Assembly (NCBI GenBank): GCA_041908445.1
Contig: JAYRFK010000014.1
Location: 22,944 to 86,943 of the forward strand
Source: JAEUJM01 sp041908445
Lineage (GTDB): Bacteria > Actinomycetota > Acidimicrobiia > Acidimicrobiales > DATDAH01
Direction: 5' to 3'
Length of the DNA: 64,000 nucleotides
Made by a program: the position numbers and the translations under genes. This document shows, one piece after another, positions 26,726 through 34,869 of the stretch (the first letter of the stretch is position 1; each line of letters begins with the position of its first letter). The notes beneath the pieces are model-generated. The model made no database searches, was not told where the DNA came from, and saw only the letters and a list, made by a program, of their open reading frames with translations.

Positions 26726-27930
26726 GCGCCCGGCGGCCCCGCGTCCTGTTCGTCTCGCACCAGGCCACCCGGACGGGCGCGCCCGCCGTCCTGCTGTCGT
26801 TCCTGCGCTGGCTGGCCGAGCACGGCGAGGTGGACGCCGAGGTCCTCCTCTGGCGCGACGGCCCCACCGAGGCGGCCTTCCGGGCCGTCGCCCCGGTCCA
26901 CGTGGCCGGCCGCCTCGACCGTGGCAGCCGCGTCGAGCTGCTCGAGCGCAACCTGCCCGTCGTGGGCCTCGGCGGGGTGGCCGATCGCCTGCGGCGCGCC
27001 CGGCTCCGGCCGCGGCTGAAGGACCTGACCGGCTACGACCTCTACTGGCTCAACTGCGCGGAGGCGGCCCACTGCCTCGACCACCTGCCGGCGGTGGACG
27101 GGCTCGTCGTCTCCCACGTGCACGAGCTGGGGATGGCCATCGCCTTCGCCCTGCCCGACCCCGCCGAGCGGGCGCGGTGGCTCGACCGGACGGACCACTT
27201 CGTCGCCGTCGCGGACCGGGTGCGCGACAACCTGGTCGACCACGAGGGGGTCGACCCGGCGACGGTGTCCCGGCACTACGAGTTCGTCGACGCCGACGTC
27301 GTCACCGCCCCGCCGCGCACGCCCGCCGCCGAGCTGCGGGCCGCCCTCGGCATCCCCGAGGGGGCGCCGCTGGTGGGGGCGGCGGGCACCCAGGAGTGGC
27401 GCAAGGGCACCGACCTGTTTCTGCAGCTCGCCCGGCGCCTCGAGCACCACCCGTCGGGCCCCGTCCACCTGGTCTGGGTCGGCGGGGGCTCGGCGACGGT
27501 CGAGATCGAACGCCTGGCCCACGACCTCGCCGAGACCGGCCTCGCCGACCGGGTGCACTTCGTCGGCGAGCAGGCCCACGCCGTCGACTGGTACCGCGCC
27601 CTCGACGTCCTCGTGCTCACCTCCCGGGAGGACCCGTACCCGCTGGTGTGCCTGGAGGCGGGCCTGGTCGGCACGCCCGTCGTCTCGTTCGACAACGGCG
27701 GCATGGCCGAGCTGCTCGACGGCGAGAACGGCCTGATCGTGCCCGCGCTCGACGTCGAGGCCATGGCCGTCGCGGTGGGCGACCTCCTCGACGACCCGGC
27801 CCGTCGGGCCCGGATGGGTGAGCGCCTGGCGGCCGACGTGGCCGCCCGCCACGACACCGCGGTGGCCGCGCCGGCACTGTACGAGTTGCTCCTCGACCTG
27901 CTCGCCGGCCGCCGGCCGGCCCCGTCGTGA
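26722..27930 (+). CDS. Array glycosyltransferase 2 (GT4-like, motif-complete)
   Basis: 402 aa. Paralogue of the preceding gene: SHQATRTGAPAVLLSFLRW at the N-terminus, LYWLNCAEAAHCLDHLP, SHVHELGMA, SRHYEFVDAD, EWRKGTDLF (W226-R-K), VHLVWVGGG, LTSREDPYPLVCLEAGL from about residue 300, and FDNGGMAELLDGENG. All positions expected for donor binding are kept. The GTG start overlaps the upstream stop as GTGA. A longer frame starting at 26200 overlaps array gene 1 in another frame and is rejected. Confidence 0.85.
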   Translation: MSARRPRVLFVSHQATRTGAPAVLLSFLRWLAEHGEVDAEVLLWRDGPTEAAFRAVAPVHVAGRLDRGSRVELLERNLPVVGLGGVADRLRRARLRPRLKDLTGYDLYWLNCAEAAHCLDHLPAVDGLVVSHVHELGMAIAFALPDPAERARWLDRTDHFVAVADRVRDNLVDHEGVDPATVSRHYEFVDADVVTAPPRTPAAELRAALGIPEGAPLVGAAGTQEWRKGTDLFLQLARRLEHHPSGPVHLVWVGGGSATVEIERLAHDLAETGLADRVHFVGEQAHAVDWYRALDVLVLTSREDPYPLVCLEAGLVGTPVVSFDNGGMAELLDGENGLIVPALDVEAMAVAVGDLLDDPARRARMGERLAADVAARHDTAVAAPALYELLLDLLAGRRPAPS

Positions 27931-29165
27931 GCGGTGGCGGGGCCGAGCGGCCCTCCTTACACTCGCCCGCCGTGGATCCACGGGGCCGGGGCACGGTGCT
28001 CTTCTGCACCCACTCGGGCGACCGGGTGGGCCCCCCGATGATCCTGCTCGACCTCCTGCGGTGGATCTCGGCCAACACCGACCTGCGCTTCGAGGTCCTC
28101 CTCTGGTCCACCGGTGCCCTGCGCCCGGAGTTCGAGGCGCTGGCGCCCGTGCACGACGCGGACGAGTTGCGGCTGGGCCCGCTGGCCGCGCTGGCGGAGC
28201 GCCTGGAGGGGCGCACCCCCGGTGGGGCAGTCGCCGAGCGCCTGGCCGCCGCCGCCCGCTGGCTGGCCGACCTGCCCCTGCGGTGGTCGCTGTGGCGCAT
28301 CCGGGGCCTGCGCACGGTCGTCGTGGTCTCGATCGGCCCGAACGACTACCTGCGCCTGCTCCGCCCCCGGCGGCCCCGGGTGGTGACCATGGCCCTCGAG
28401 CTCGGGCTGCAGCTCGTGCACCTCGACGACAACGACGGCCGGTTGCGCCGCGAGACCGACCGGTTCGTGGCGGGCATGCCGGTCATCCGCCAGGCGCTGA
28501 TCGAGGACTTCGGGATCGCGCCCGAGCGGGTCGAGGTGGCCCGCGAGTTCGTGAACACCACGCCGCCGCCCCCGGTGGCCGAGGTGCGACGCGAGGACCT
28601 CGGCATCCCCGACGACGCGGTCGTGGTCGGCTCGGCCGGGGTCATGGAGTGGCGCAAGGCGCCCGAGTACTTCGTGCAACTGGCCAAGGCGGCCGAGGCC
28701 CAGGCCCCGGGCGTGCCCCTGCACTTCGTGTGGATCGGCGGCGACGACCAGGGCTACGCCGCCCGCCTCGCCGACGAGGTGGCCCGCGCCGGCCTCGGCG
28801 GCCGGGTGCACTTCCCCGGCCGCCAGTCGAACCCCTGGGACTGGTTCCGGCTGTTCGACCTGTTCGTGCTGACCTCGCGCGAGGACGCCTTCCCCCTCGT
28901 CTGCCTGGAGAACGCGTCGGTCGGCAACCCGGTGGTCTGCTTCGACACCGGCGGCATGCCGGAGTTCGTGGGCGCCGACGAGTGCGGGGCGGTGGCGCCC
29001 TTCCCCGACGTCGAAGCCATGGCCGCACGGGTGGTGGAGCTCGCCCGGGACGCCGACGACCGCCGCCGCCGCGGTGACCTCGGCACGACCCGCGTCCAGG
29101 AGCGCTACGACGTGTCGGTGTGCGCCCCCCTCTGGTACGAGGCGATGGAGCCCCTCTTCCCGTGA
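27927..29165 (+). CDS. Array glycosyltransferase 3 (GT4-like, altered N-terminal loop)
   Basis: 412 aa. It has an N-terminal extension of about 20 residues and a changed loop, THSGDRVGPPMILLDLLRW, in place of the usual S-H-x-A-x-R-T-GAP. The middle H-V-H-E-L motif is replaced by MALELGLQLVHLDD, but EWRKAPEYF (W242-R-K), LHFVWIGGDD and LTSREDAFPLVCLENASVG are intact. So the donor half looks functional, while the acceptor half has diverged, suggesting a different acceptor from genes 1 and 2. GTGA overlaps at both ends. Confidence 0.83.
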   Translation: MSGGGAERPSLHSPAVDPRGRGTVLFCTHSGDRVGPPMILLDLLRWISANTDLRFEVLLWSTGALRPEFEALAPVHDADELRLGPLAALAERLEGRTPGGAVAERLAAAARWLADLPLRWSLWRIRGLRTVVVVSIGPNDYLRLLRPRRPRVVTMALELGLQLVHLDDNDGRLRRETDRFVAGMPVIRQALIEDFGIAPERVEVAREFVNTTPPPPVAEVRREDLGIPDDAVVVGSAGVMEWRKAPEYFVQLAKAAEAQAPGVPLHFVWIGGDDQGYAARLADEVARAGLGGRVHFPGRQSNPWDWFRLFDLFVLTSREDAFPLVCLENASVGNPVVCFDTGGMPEFVGADECGAVAPFPDVEAMAARVVELARDADDRRRRGDLGTTRVQERYDVSVCAPLWYEAMEPLFP

Positions 29166-30340
29166 CCGACGACCCCTTCCGCCTGCTCGTGCTCGCCCCC
29201 GACGCGTCGGCCACCCCGCCGACCGACGGGTTGCTCGCCCTGCTCGACGCCGGTGCCGGGCCCGGCGCCGAGGTCGTGCTGTGGGCCGGGGGCGAGCGCC
29301 TCGACGACCTCCGTGCCCGCGCCCGGGTGGGGGTGGTCACCGACCTGGCCCCGCGCAGCGCCGGCGCCCTGGTCGAGAAGGCGCTGCTGCGGGTCGGTGC
29401 GAAGCCGGCCGGCCACGCCGTGCGCCGCCGCCGGCTCGGCGTCAGCCCCTGGGGCCGCCGGCCGCCGGGCGCCGTGCTCGTGACCGACCCCGCGGCGGCG
29501 CCCCTGCTGCGCCACCTCCCGGACCCGGCCGGTGCCCCCGTGTGGGTGGTGGTGCCGGCGGGCGAGCTCACCGACGCCCGCCCCGCCCAGATCAGCGACG
29601 CCGACCTCGACCGCCTGCTGGCCCGGGCCGACCGCTTCCTCGTCGAGGCCGACGACTCCTGGTCGCACCTGGTCGACACGCTCCACGTCGATCCCGCCCG
29701 GCTGGAGCCCGTCGGGGTGCCCTCGCTCGACGAGCTCCCCGCCCCACCGGGGGAGGAGCGGCTGGCGGGGTGGCGCGAGCGCCTCGGCCTGGCCGCCGGT
29801 CGCCCCGTCGTCGTCGGTTCGGGCCCGCTCGTCTGGGACGGTGGCACCGACCTCTTCGTGCGCCTGGCGTGGATCCTCCGGGAGCGGCTGGGCCAGGACG
29901 CGGCCTTCGTCTGGGTCGGCCCGCCGGGGGAGGCCCTCGAGCTCACCCAGCTGCGCCACGACATCGACCACATGGGCCTGGCCGAGGACGTCCACCTGCT
30001 GCTCGGGCCCGACGACGGCGAGGCGCTGTGGCTGGGCGACGTCCACGTCGTCACCAGCCGCCTGCCCGAGACGGTGGGGCTGCACCGGCCCGCGGCCTCG
30101 CGAGGCCAGGCCCTCGTGGGCTGGGAGGCCGCCGGCCTGCGCCGCTTCACCGGGGACGACGCCGGCCGCCTCGTCGGGTTCCTCGACCTCGCCGGCCTCG
30201 CGGGGGCCGTCGCCGACGTGCTCGACGACGACGCCGCCCGCGCTGACCTCGGACGGCGGGGCCTCGAGCGCTTCCGTGCCTGGCACGTCCGCCCCGACCA
30301 CGCCGCCGCGGTCCTCGAGCGGCTCCGCGAGGGCCCTTGA
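29162..30340 (+). CDS. Array glycosyltransferase paralogue 4, diverged subfamily
   Basis: 392 aa. It aligns with the array proteins by order of strands (VVLWAGGERL; RSAGALVEKALLR; VGVPSLDEL; AFVWVGPPGE; LTQLRHDIDHMGLAEDVHLLLG), but key sites are lost. The N-terminal loop is APDASATPPTDG. The W-R-K motif is replaced by LVWDGGTDLF with no basic residue, and the acidic segment reads VTSRLPETVGLHRP. It shares the segment R-S-x-G-A-L-V-E-K/T-x-L with array genes 7 and 8. It may be inactive, use another donor, or act as a partner subunit. The frame is intact, so it is not an obvious pseudogene. The GTG start makes a GTGA overlap. Confidence 0.75.
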   Translation: MTDDPFRLLVLAPDASATPPTDGLLALLDAGAGPGAEVVLWAGGERLDDLRARARVGVVTDLAPRSAGALVEKALLRVGAKPAGHAVRRRRLGVSPWGRRPPGAVLVTDPAAAPLLRHLPDPAGAPVWVVVPAGELTDARPAQISDADLDRLLARADRFLVEADDSWSHLVDTLHVDPARLEPVGVPSLDELPAPPGEERLAGWRERLGLAAGRPVVVGSGPLVWDGGTDLFVRLAWILRERLGQDAAFVWVGPPGEALELTQLRHDIDHMGLAEDVHLLLGPDDGEALWLGDVHVVTSRLPETVGLHRPAASRGQALVGWEAAGLRRFTGDDAGRLVGFLDLAGLAGAVADVLDDDAARADLGRRGLERFRAWHVRPDHAAAVLERLREGP

Positions 30341-31389
30341 GCGCGCCGCGGCTGCTCTTCGTGTCGCACAACGCCAGCCGCAGCGGGGCGCCCCTGCTCC
30401 TGCTCCAATTCCAGCGCTGGTTGCGGCGCCACACCGACGCCGACGTGGCGACCGTGCTGCTCGACGGCGGCCCGCTCACCGGCGCCTTCACCGAGGTGGG
30501 GCCCGTCCTCGGCCACGCGGACCTCGCCACCGCCGAGGCCGACCTCGTGTACCTCAACACGGTGGGCAGCGCGCCCGCGCTGCACGAGCTCCCCGACGGC
30601 CCCCGGGTCGTCTGCCACGTCCACGAGCTCGACTACGCACTGACCCACTGGATCACCGAGGCCGACCGCGCCGCGATGCGCGAGCGGGTCGACCGCTTCG
30701 TCGTGGTGTCCGATCTCGTGCGCGAGGCCCTCGTGCGCTGCGTGGCGGTCGACCCCGACCGGGTCGTCCGCCACTACGGCTTCGTGGACGTCGAGCAGGT
30801 GCGCGCCGCGGGGGCCGGCCCCCGCCATCCCGGCCTGCCGCCCGCCCCCGTGATCGGCACCTCGGGGACCACCGAGTGGCGCAAGGCGCCGGACCTGTTC
30901 GTCGCGCTCGCCGGGGCGGTCCGCCGGGCCGGGGTGGCAGCCCGGTTCTGCTGGGTCGGGGGGTCCGCCACGGGCCCGGAGATCGACCCCGTCCTGGCCG
31001 ACCGCGACCGGGCGGGCCTCGGCGGGGTGGTCGCCTTCGAGGGCGAGCACCCGGACGCCCCGCGGTGGTTCGCCGGCTACGACGCGTTCGCCCTGCTGTC
31101 GCGGGACGACCCCTTCCCGCTCACCTGCCTGGAGTGCGCCGCGCTGGGCGTGCCGGTCGTGGCCTTCGACAGCACGGGTGCGCGGGAGTTCCTGGCCGAC
31201 GGCTGCGGCGTCGTGGTGGCGTACCCCGACGTCGAGGCCCTCGCCCGTGAGCTCGCGGACCTGCTCGACGACCCGGGGCGGCGGGACGCGCTCGTCGCCC
31301 GGGCCGCCGACCGGGTGCGCTCGGACCACGACCTGGCGGTCGCCGCCCCCCGCCTGCACGCCGAGCTGCTGTCGGTCCTCGCGGCGTGA
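30337..31389 (+). CDS. Array glycosyltransferase 5 (GT4-like, shortest)
   Basis: 350 aa, the shortest of the set because the region after the GGPL motif is trimmed. Motifs: SHNASRSGAPLLLLQFQRW, VYLNTVGSAPALHELP, CHVHELDYA, VRHYGFVDVE, EWRKAPDLF (W181-R-K), FCWVGGSATG and LLSRDDPFPLTCLECAALG, with S-R-D-D instead of S-R-E-D. The start is TTG within a TTGA overlap, the only TTG start in the array; a later GTG or ATG would remove the conserved N-terminal loop, so TTG is supported. Probably active. Confidence 0.82.
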   Translation: MSAPRLLFVSHNASRSGAPLLLLQFQRWLRRHTDADVATVLLDGGPLTGAFTEVGPVLGHADLATAEADLVYLNTVGSAPALHELPDGPRVVCHVHELDYALTHWITEADRAAMRERVDRFVVVSDLVREALVRCVAVDPDRVVRHYGFVDVEQVRAAGAGPRHPGLPPAPVIGTSGTTEWRKAPDLFVALAGAVRRAGVAARFCWVGGSATGPEIDPVLADRDRAGLGGVVAFEGEHPDAPRWFAGYDAFALLSRDDPFPLTCLECAALGVPVVAFDSTGAREFLADGCGVVVAYPDVEALARELADLLDDPGRRDALVARAADRVRSDHDLAVAAPRLHAELLSVLAA

Positions 31390-32480
31390 GCGGCACCGCC
31401 GTCCCGGGGCGCGCCGACGTGGCCTTCGTGTCGCACGAGGCCACCCTCACCGGCGCCCCCGTGGGCCTCGTCCAACTGCTGGGCTGGCTCCGGGAGCACA
31501 CCGGACTGCGGACCGAGGTCGTCCTGTTGGCCGGTGGTCCCCTGGCCGACGCCTTCGACGGGGTCGCCCCGGTGCGCACCCTCGACGAGCTCCACGCCGG
31601 GCCGCCGCCCCGGGTGCTCTTCCTCAACAGCGCCTTCAGCGCCCCCGCGCTCGCCGGCGAGGCGTGGCCCGACACGTTCGTCGTCAGCCGCATCCCCGAG
31701 CTCGAGGTCGCCTTCGAGCAGGCCCTGCCCGCCGACCAGCGCGAGCGCCTCCTCGCCCGGGCCGACCACTTCGTCGTGGTCGCCGACCGGGTCCGCCGCC
31801 TGCTCGTCGAGCGCCACGGGGTCGATCCCGGCCGGGTCTCGATCGTGCACGGCTCGATCCCCGTGGCCGAGGTGGCGGCCACCGCCGAGGAGGTGGCCGC
31901 GGCCCGCCGCCGGGCCGGGATCCCCCCCGGCGTGCCGGTCGTCGGGGCGGTCGGCGTCCGGGCCTGGCGCAAGGGCGCCGACCTGTTCGTGCAGCTCGCC
32001 GCCGAGGTAGCCGCCCGGCGCCCCGACCTCGACGTCCACTTCCTCTGGGTGGGCAGCCACGACGAGTCGGCCCATTTCCGCCGCCTCGAGGACGACGTCG
32101 CCCGGGCGGGCCTGGCCGACCGCCTGCACCTCGTGGCCGACGTGCCCCGGCCGGCGCCGTTCCAGGCCGCGATGGACGTGTTCGTGCTCACATCCCGCGA
32201 GGACCCCTTCCCGCGGGTCGCGCTCGAGGCCGCCGCCCTCGCCCGTCCGATCGCCGCGTTCGACAGCGGGGGCGTCGAGGAGCTCCTCGCCGAGGCGGGC
32301 ACCGGGGTGGTGGGCTACGGCGACGTCGGCGCCATGGCCGATCGCGTCCTCGCGTGGCTGGACGACCCCGCCGAGGCCGAGGCGATCGGGGCGCGCTTGG
32401 CGGCCGCGGTCCGCACGCACCACGATCTCTCGGTGGGCGCACCGAAGGTGCTGGCGGTGATCGAGCGGGGACTGGCGTGA
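31386..32480 (+). CDS. Array glycosyltransferase 6 (GT4-like, motif-complete)
   Basis: 364 aa. SHEATLTGAPVGLVQLLGW, VLFLNSAFSAPALAGEAWP, SRIPELEVAFEQ in place of H-V-H-E-L, AWRKGADLF (W194-R-K), VHFLWVGSHDES and LTSREDPFPRVALEAAALA. The R-I-P-E-L form and the closing P-R-V-A-L-E/P-R-V-C-M-E pattern are shared with array gene 11, which suggests that genes 6 and 11 form a pair within the family. GTG start in a GTGA overlap. Confidence 0.84.
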   Translation: MSGTAVPGRADVAFVSHEATLTGAPVGLVQLLGWLREHTGLRTEVVLLAGGPLADAFDGVAPVRTLDELHAGPPPRVLFLNSAFSAPALAGEAWPDTFVVSRIPELEVAFEQALPADQRERLLARADHFVVVADRVRRLLVERHGVDPGRVSIVHGSIPVAEVAATAEEVAAARRRAGIPPGVPVVGAVGVRAWRKGADLFVQLAAEVAARRPDLDVHFLWVGSHDESAHFRRLEDDVARAGLADRLHLVADVPRPAPFQAAMDVFVLTSREDPFPRVALEAAALARPIAAFDSGGVEELLAEAGTGVVGYGDVGAMADRVLAWLDDPAEAEAIGARLAAAVRTHHDLSVGAPKVLAVIERGLA

Positions 32481-33685
32481 CCGGAGAGCGGTCGCGCCTC
32501 GTCGTCGTGCACCACCGCGCCGCCGCGACCCCCGAGACGGTCGCGCTCGTCGAGCTGGTGCGGGCGCTCGTCGCCGACGGCGCGGTCGACGTGGAGGTGC
32601 TGCTGTTCGAGGGCGGCCCCTTGGCCGAAGAGCTGGCCGGGCTCGCGCCCACGACGATCGTGGCCGACCTCGACACCCGCTCGGGCGGGGCGCTCGTGGA
32701 GACCCTCCTGTTCAAGCTGCGCCTGCGCTCGGCCGGGTACCGGCGCCGTTCGCACCGCCTCGACCTCGACCGCTGGGCTCCGGGCGACAGCGTCTACCTC
32801 CACACGGTGCTCGGGGTGCAGGTGCTCCGCTACCTGCCCGAGCGCGCCGCCGGCGGGCCGCAGGTCGTGTGCCGGGTGGCGGAGGACGCGCACCCGCTGC
32901 GCCACCCGCTTGCCGCACCGGACCTCGCCCTCCTGGTCCGGCGGGTCGACCGGTTCCTGCCGGTGACCAGCGCGGGTCGTGACGAGCTGCTCGAGGAGCA
33001 CGGCGTCGCGCCGGCGCGCGTGTGGAAGGTGCCCGAGCTCTTCGTCCCGCCCGACGACCGGCTGCCCGACCGTGGCCCCGAGCGGGCCCGGCTCCGCGCC
33101 GAGTTGGGCATCGCGGCGGACGCCGTCGTGGTGGGCTCGTTCGGCGGGGAGAGCGACGCCCCGGACCTCGGCGTCATGCTCTGGTCGATGCTCACCCAGC
33201 GGGCCCACGGTCGGTCGGTGGAGCTGCTGTGGGGCGCGGGGGAGACCGACGCGGGCTTCTGGATGGAGCACGACCTGCGCGAGACGGGCCTGGCCGCGGG
33301 CACCCACGCCATCCCGGACGACGCGCCCCTCGGCACCGTGCTGGAGCTCTGCGACGTCCTGGTGCTGCTCGCCCGCCTCGACGACCACCCCTTCGCGTAC
33401 CTCGAGCGGGCCGCGGCCGGCGTGCCGGTGCTGTGCTTCGAGGGCAACAGCCTCGCCGACCTCGCCCGCCTCGGTGACGCCGGCAACGTCGTCCCGTACC
33501 TGGACGTGGCCGCCGTCGCCGAGCAGGTCGCCCACCTCCTCGAGGGCGACGCGTCGCTCGCGGCCCGGCGCGACGCCATGGCCGCGGCGGTCGCCTCGGT
33601 GCACGGCCCCGCGGCCTTCGCCGGCCACCTCCTCGACGTGGTCCGGGCGCCGTCGGCCGCCGCGGCGCCGGGGGAGCGGTCGTGA
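32477..33685 (+). CDS. Array glycosyltransferase paralogue 7, diverged subfamily
   Basis: 402 aa. Close to array gene 8: both have LR-Y-LP after a DSVYLHTVLGVQV-type segment and a CRVAEDAHPLRHPL-type region. The N-terminal loop (HHRAAATPETVALVEL) lacks G-A-P, and the donor W-R-K is replaced by FGGESDAPDLG without Arg or Lys. The acidic region reads LLARLDDHPFAYLERAAAG, keeping an E but not S-R-E-D. The WMEHDLRETGLA helix resembles array gene 10. An intact frame and normal length argue for selection; catalysis is doubtful. GTG start overlaps the upstream stop. Confidence 0.75.
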   Translation: MTGERSRLVVVHHRAAATPETVALVELVRALVADGAVDVEVLLFEGGPLAEELAGLAPTTIVADLDTRSGGALVETLLFKLRLRSAGYRRRSHRLDLDRWAPGDSVYLHTVLGVQVLRYLPERAAGGPQVVCRVAEDAHPLRHPLAAPDLALLVRRVDRFLPVTSAGRDELLEEHGVAPARVWKVPELFVPPDDRLPDRGPERARLRAELGIAADAVVVGSFGGESDAPDLGVMLWSMLTQRAHGRSVELLWGAGETDAGFWMEHDLRETGLAAGTHAIPDDAPLGTVLELCDVLVLLARLDDHPFAYLERAAAGVPVLCFEGNSLADLARLGDAGNVVPYLDVAAVAEQVAHLLEGDASLAARRDAMAAAVASVHGPAAFAGHLLDVVRAPSAAAAPGERS

Positions 33686-34869
33686 GCCGCGGGCCGCGGC
33701 GACTGCTCGTCGTGGGGCGCGACGCGTCCGACGGCGCCGAGGCGCGGTCCCTGCTCGGCCTGGTCGAGGCCCTCGGCGCGGCGCCGGGCCCCGACGTCCG
33801 GGTCGTGCTCCAGGCGGGCGGCCCGCTCACCGACCGCTTCGCCGCCCTCGCCCCGACGACCGTGGTCGACGCGCTCGCCGGCGGGTCGCCCGGCGGCATC
33901 GTCGAGCGCGTGCTCGGCCGGGCCGGCCTCACGGCGGGCGCGCTCGCCGTGCGGGGCCGACGGCTCGGGCTCGAGGGGTGGGGCGCGGGCGACGGCGTGT
34001 ACCTGCACTCGGTCCTCTGCGTGCAGGTGCTGCGCTACCTGCCCGCCGCCGCCGGGCCGGTGCTGTGCCGGGTGCCCGAGGCGGCCCACCCCCTCCACCA
34101 CCCCCTGTCCGCCGCGGACCTGGCCCTCCTGCTCGACCGGGTCGACCGCTTCCTCGCCGCCACCGCCATCGGGGTCGAGGAGTTGACCACCGACCGGGGC
34201 CTGGCCGCCGGCCGGGTGGTGCGCTGGCAGGAGGCGGTGGTGGCGCCGCCGGCCGACCTCGGCCCCGACGACCCGGCCCTGCTCGACGAACTGCGGGCCC
34301 GACTCGGGCTCGGGGCGGAGGAGGTCGTGGTCGGCTCCTTCGGCGCGTCAGCCATCGAGCCGCCGTCACCCGTCACCTCACTGGCCGTCGCCCTGCGCCG
34401 CCTCGACTCGTCGGCCCGGCTCCTCTGCGTCGCCCCCGAGCACGCCTCCGACGGGTGGGCCGCCCACGACGTCGACCATGCGGGGCTCGGTGACCGGGCC
34501 GTCGTGGTCCAGGCCACCGAGCCCCTGCCGCCGTACGCGGCGCTCTGCGACCTGGTGGTCCACGCCGGGTGGGGGGCGGACCAGCCCTTCCCGTACCTCG
34601 ACGCCATGGCCCGGGGCCGCCCGGTGGTGTGCTTCGAGGGCCATGAGCTGGCGGCACTGGTCGGCGACGACGAGGCGGGCGCGGTCTGCCCGTACCTGGA
34701 CCTCGAGGCCATGGCCGCCCGGGTGGCCGAGCTCGCGACGGACGCCGGGAGGCGCGCCGCCCGCGGGGCGGTGGCGGCGGCGCGGGTCGCCGACGCCCAC
34801 GGCGTCGTGGCGGCTGCGGCCGAGCTCCGCCGCCAGTTCGACGAGGTCGCGGCGGTGGGCCCGCGATGA
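33682..34869 (+). CDS. Array glycosyltransferase paralogue 8, diverged subfamily
   Basis: 395 aa. GRDASDGAEARSLLGLV replaces the usual N-terminal loop; the segment SPGGIVERVLGRAGL and GVYLHSVLCVQVLRYLP link it to array gene 7. The W-R-K position reads FGASAIEPPSP with no base, and the acidic region is VVHAGWGADQPFPYLDAMARG, with D-A-M-A at the second acid position. Nucleotide-sugar binding in the usual way therefore looks impaired. Two adjacent members of the diverged group (7 and 8) suggest a local tandem duplication. GTGA overlap upstream, ATGA-type overlap downstream. Confidence 0.75.
   Translation: MSRGPRRLLVVGRDASDGAEARSLLGLVEALGAAPGPDVRVVLQAGGPLTDRFAALAPTTVVDALAGGSPGGIVERVLGRAGLTAGALAVRGRRLGLEGWGAGDGVYLHSVLCVQVLRYLPAAAGPVLCRVPEAAHPLHHPLSAADLALLLDRVDRFLAATAIGVEELTTDRGLAAGRVVRWQEAVVAPPADLGPDDPALLDELRARLGLGAEEVVVGSFGASAIEPPSPVTSLAVALRRLDSSARLLCVAPEHASDGWAAHDVDHAGLGDRAVVVQATEPLPPYAALCDLVVHAGWGADQPFPYLDAMARGRPVVCFEGHELAALVGDDEAGAVCPYLDLEAMAARVAELATDAGRRAARGAVAAARVADAHGVVAAAAELRRQFDEVAAVGPR

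Noticed and set aside
23266..27981. A 1571-codon open frame on the minus strand opposite the oxidoreductase and first array GTs
   Set aside because: Composition is Arg/Gly/Ala/Pro/His-rich without domain motifs, and it is antisense to genes with clear families; long empty frames are expected at this GC content.
29162..30340. Array gene 4 (and 7, 8) as pseudogenes
   Set aside because: No internal stop or frameshift, lengths normal, overlaps with neighbours kept, and shared subfamily motifs argue for selection.
28642..31359. A 905-codon minus-strand open frame opposite array genes 3-5
   Set aside because: No recognisable motif, low-complexity translation, and the plus-strand GT motifs are intact throughout.
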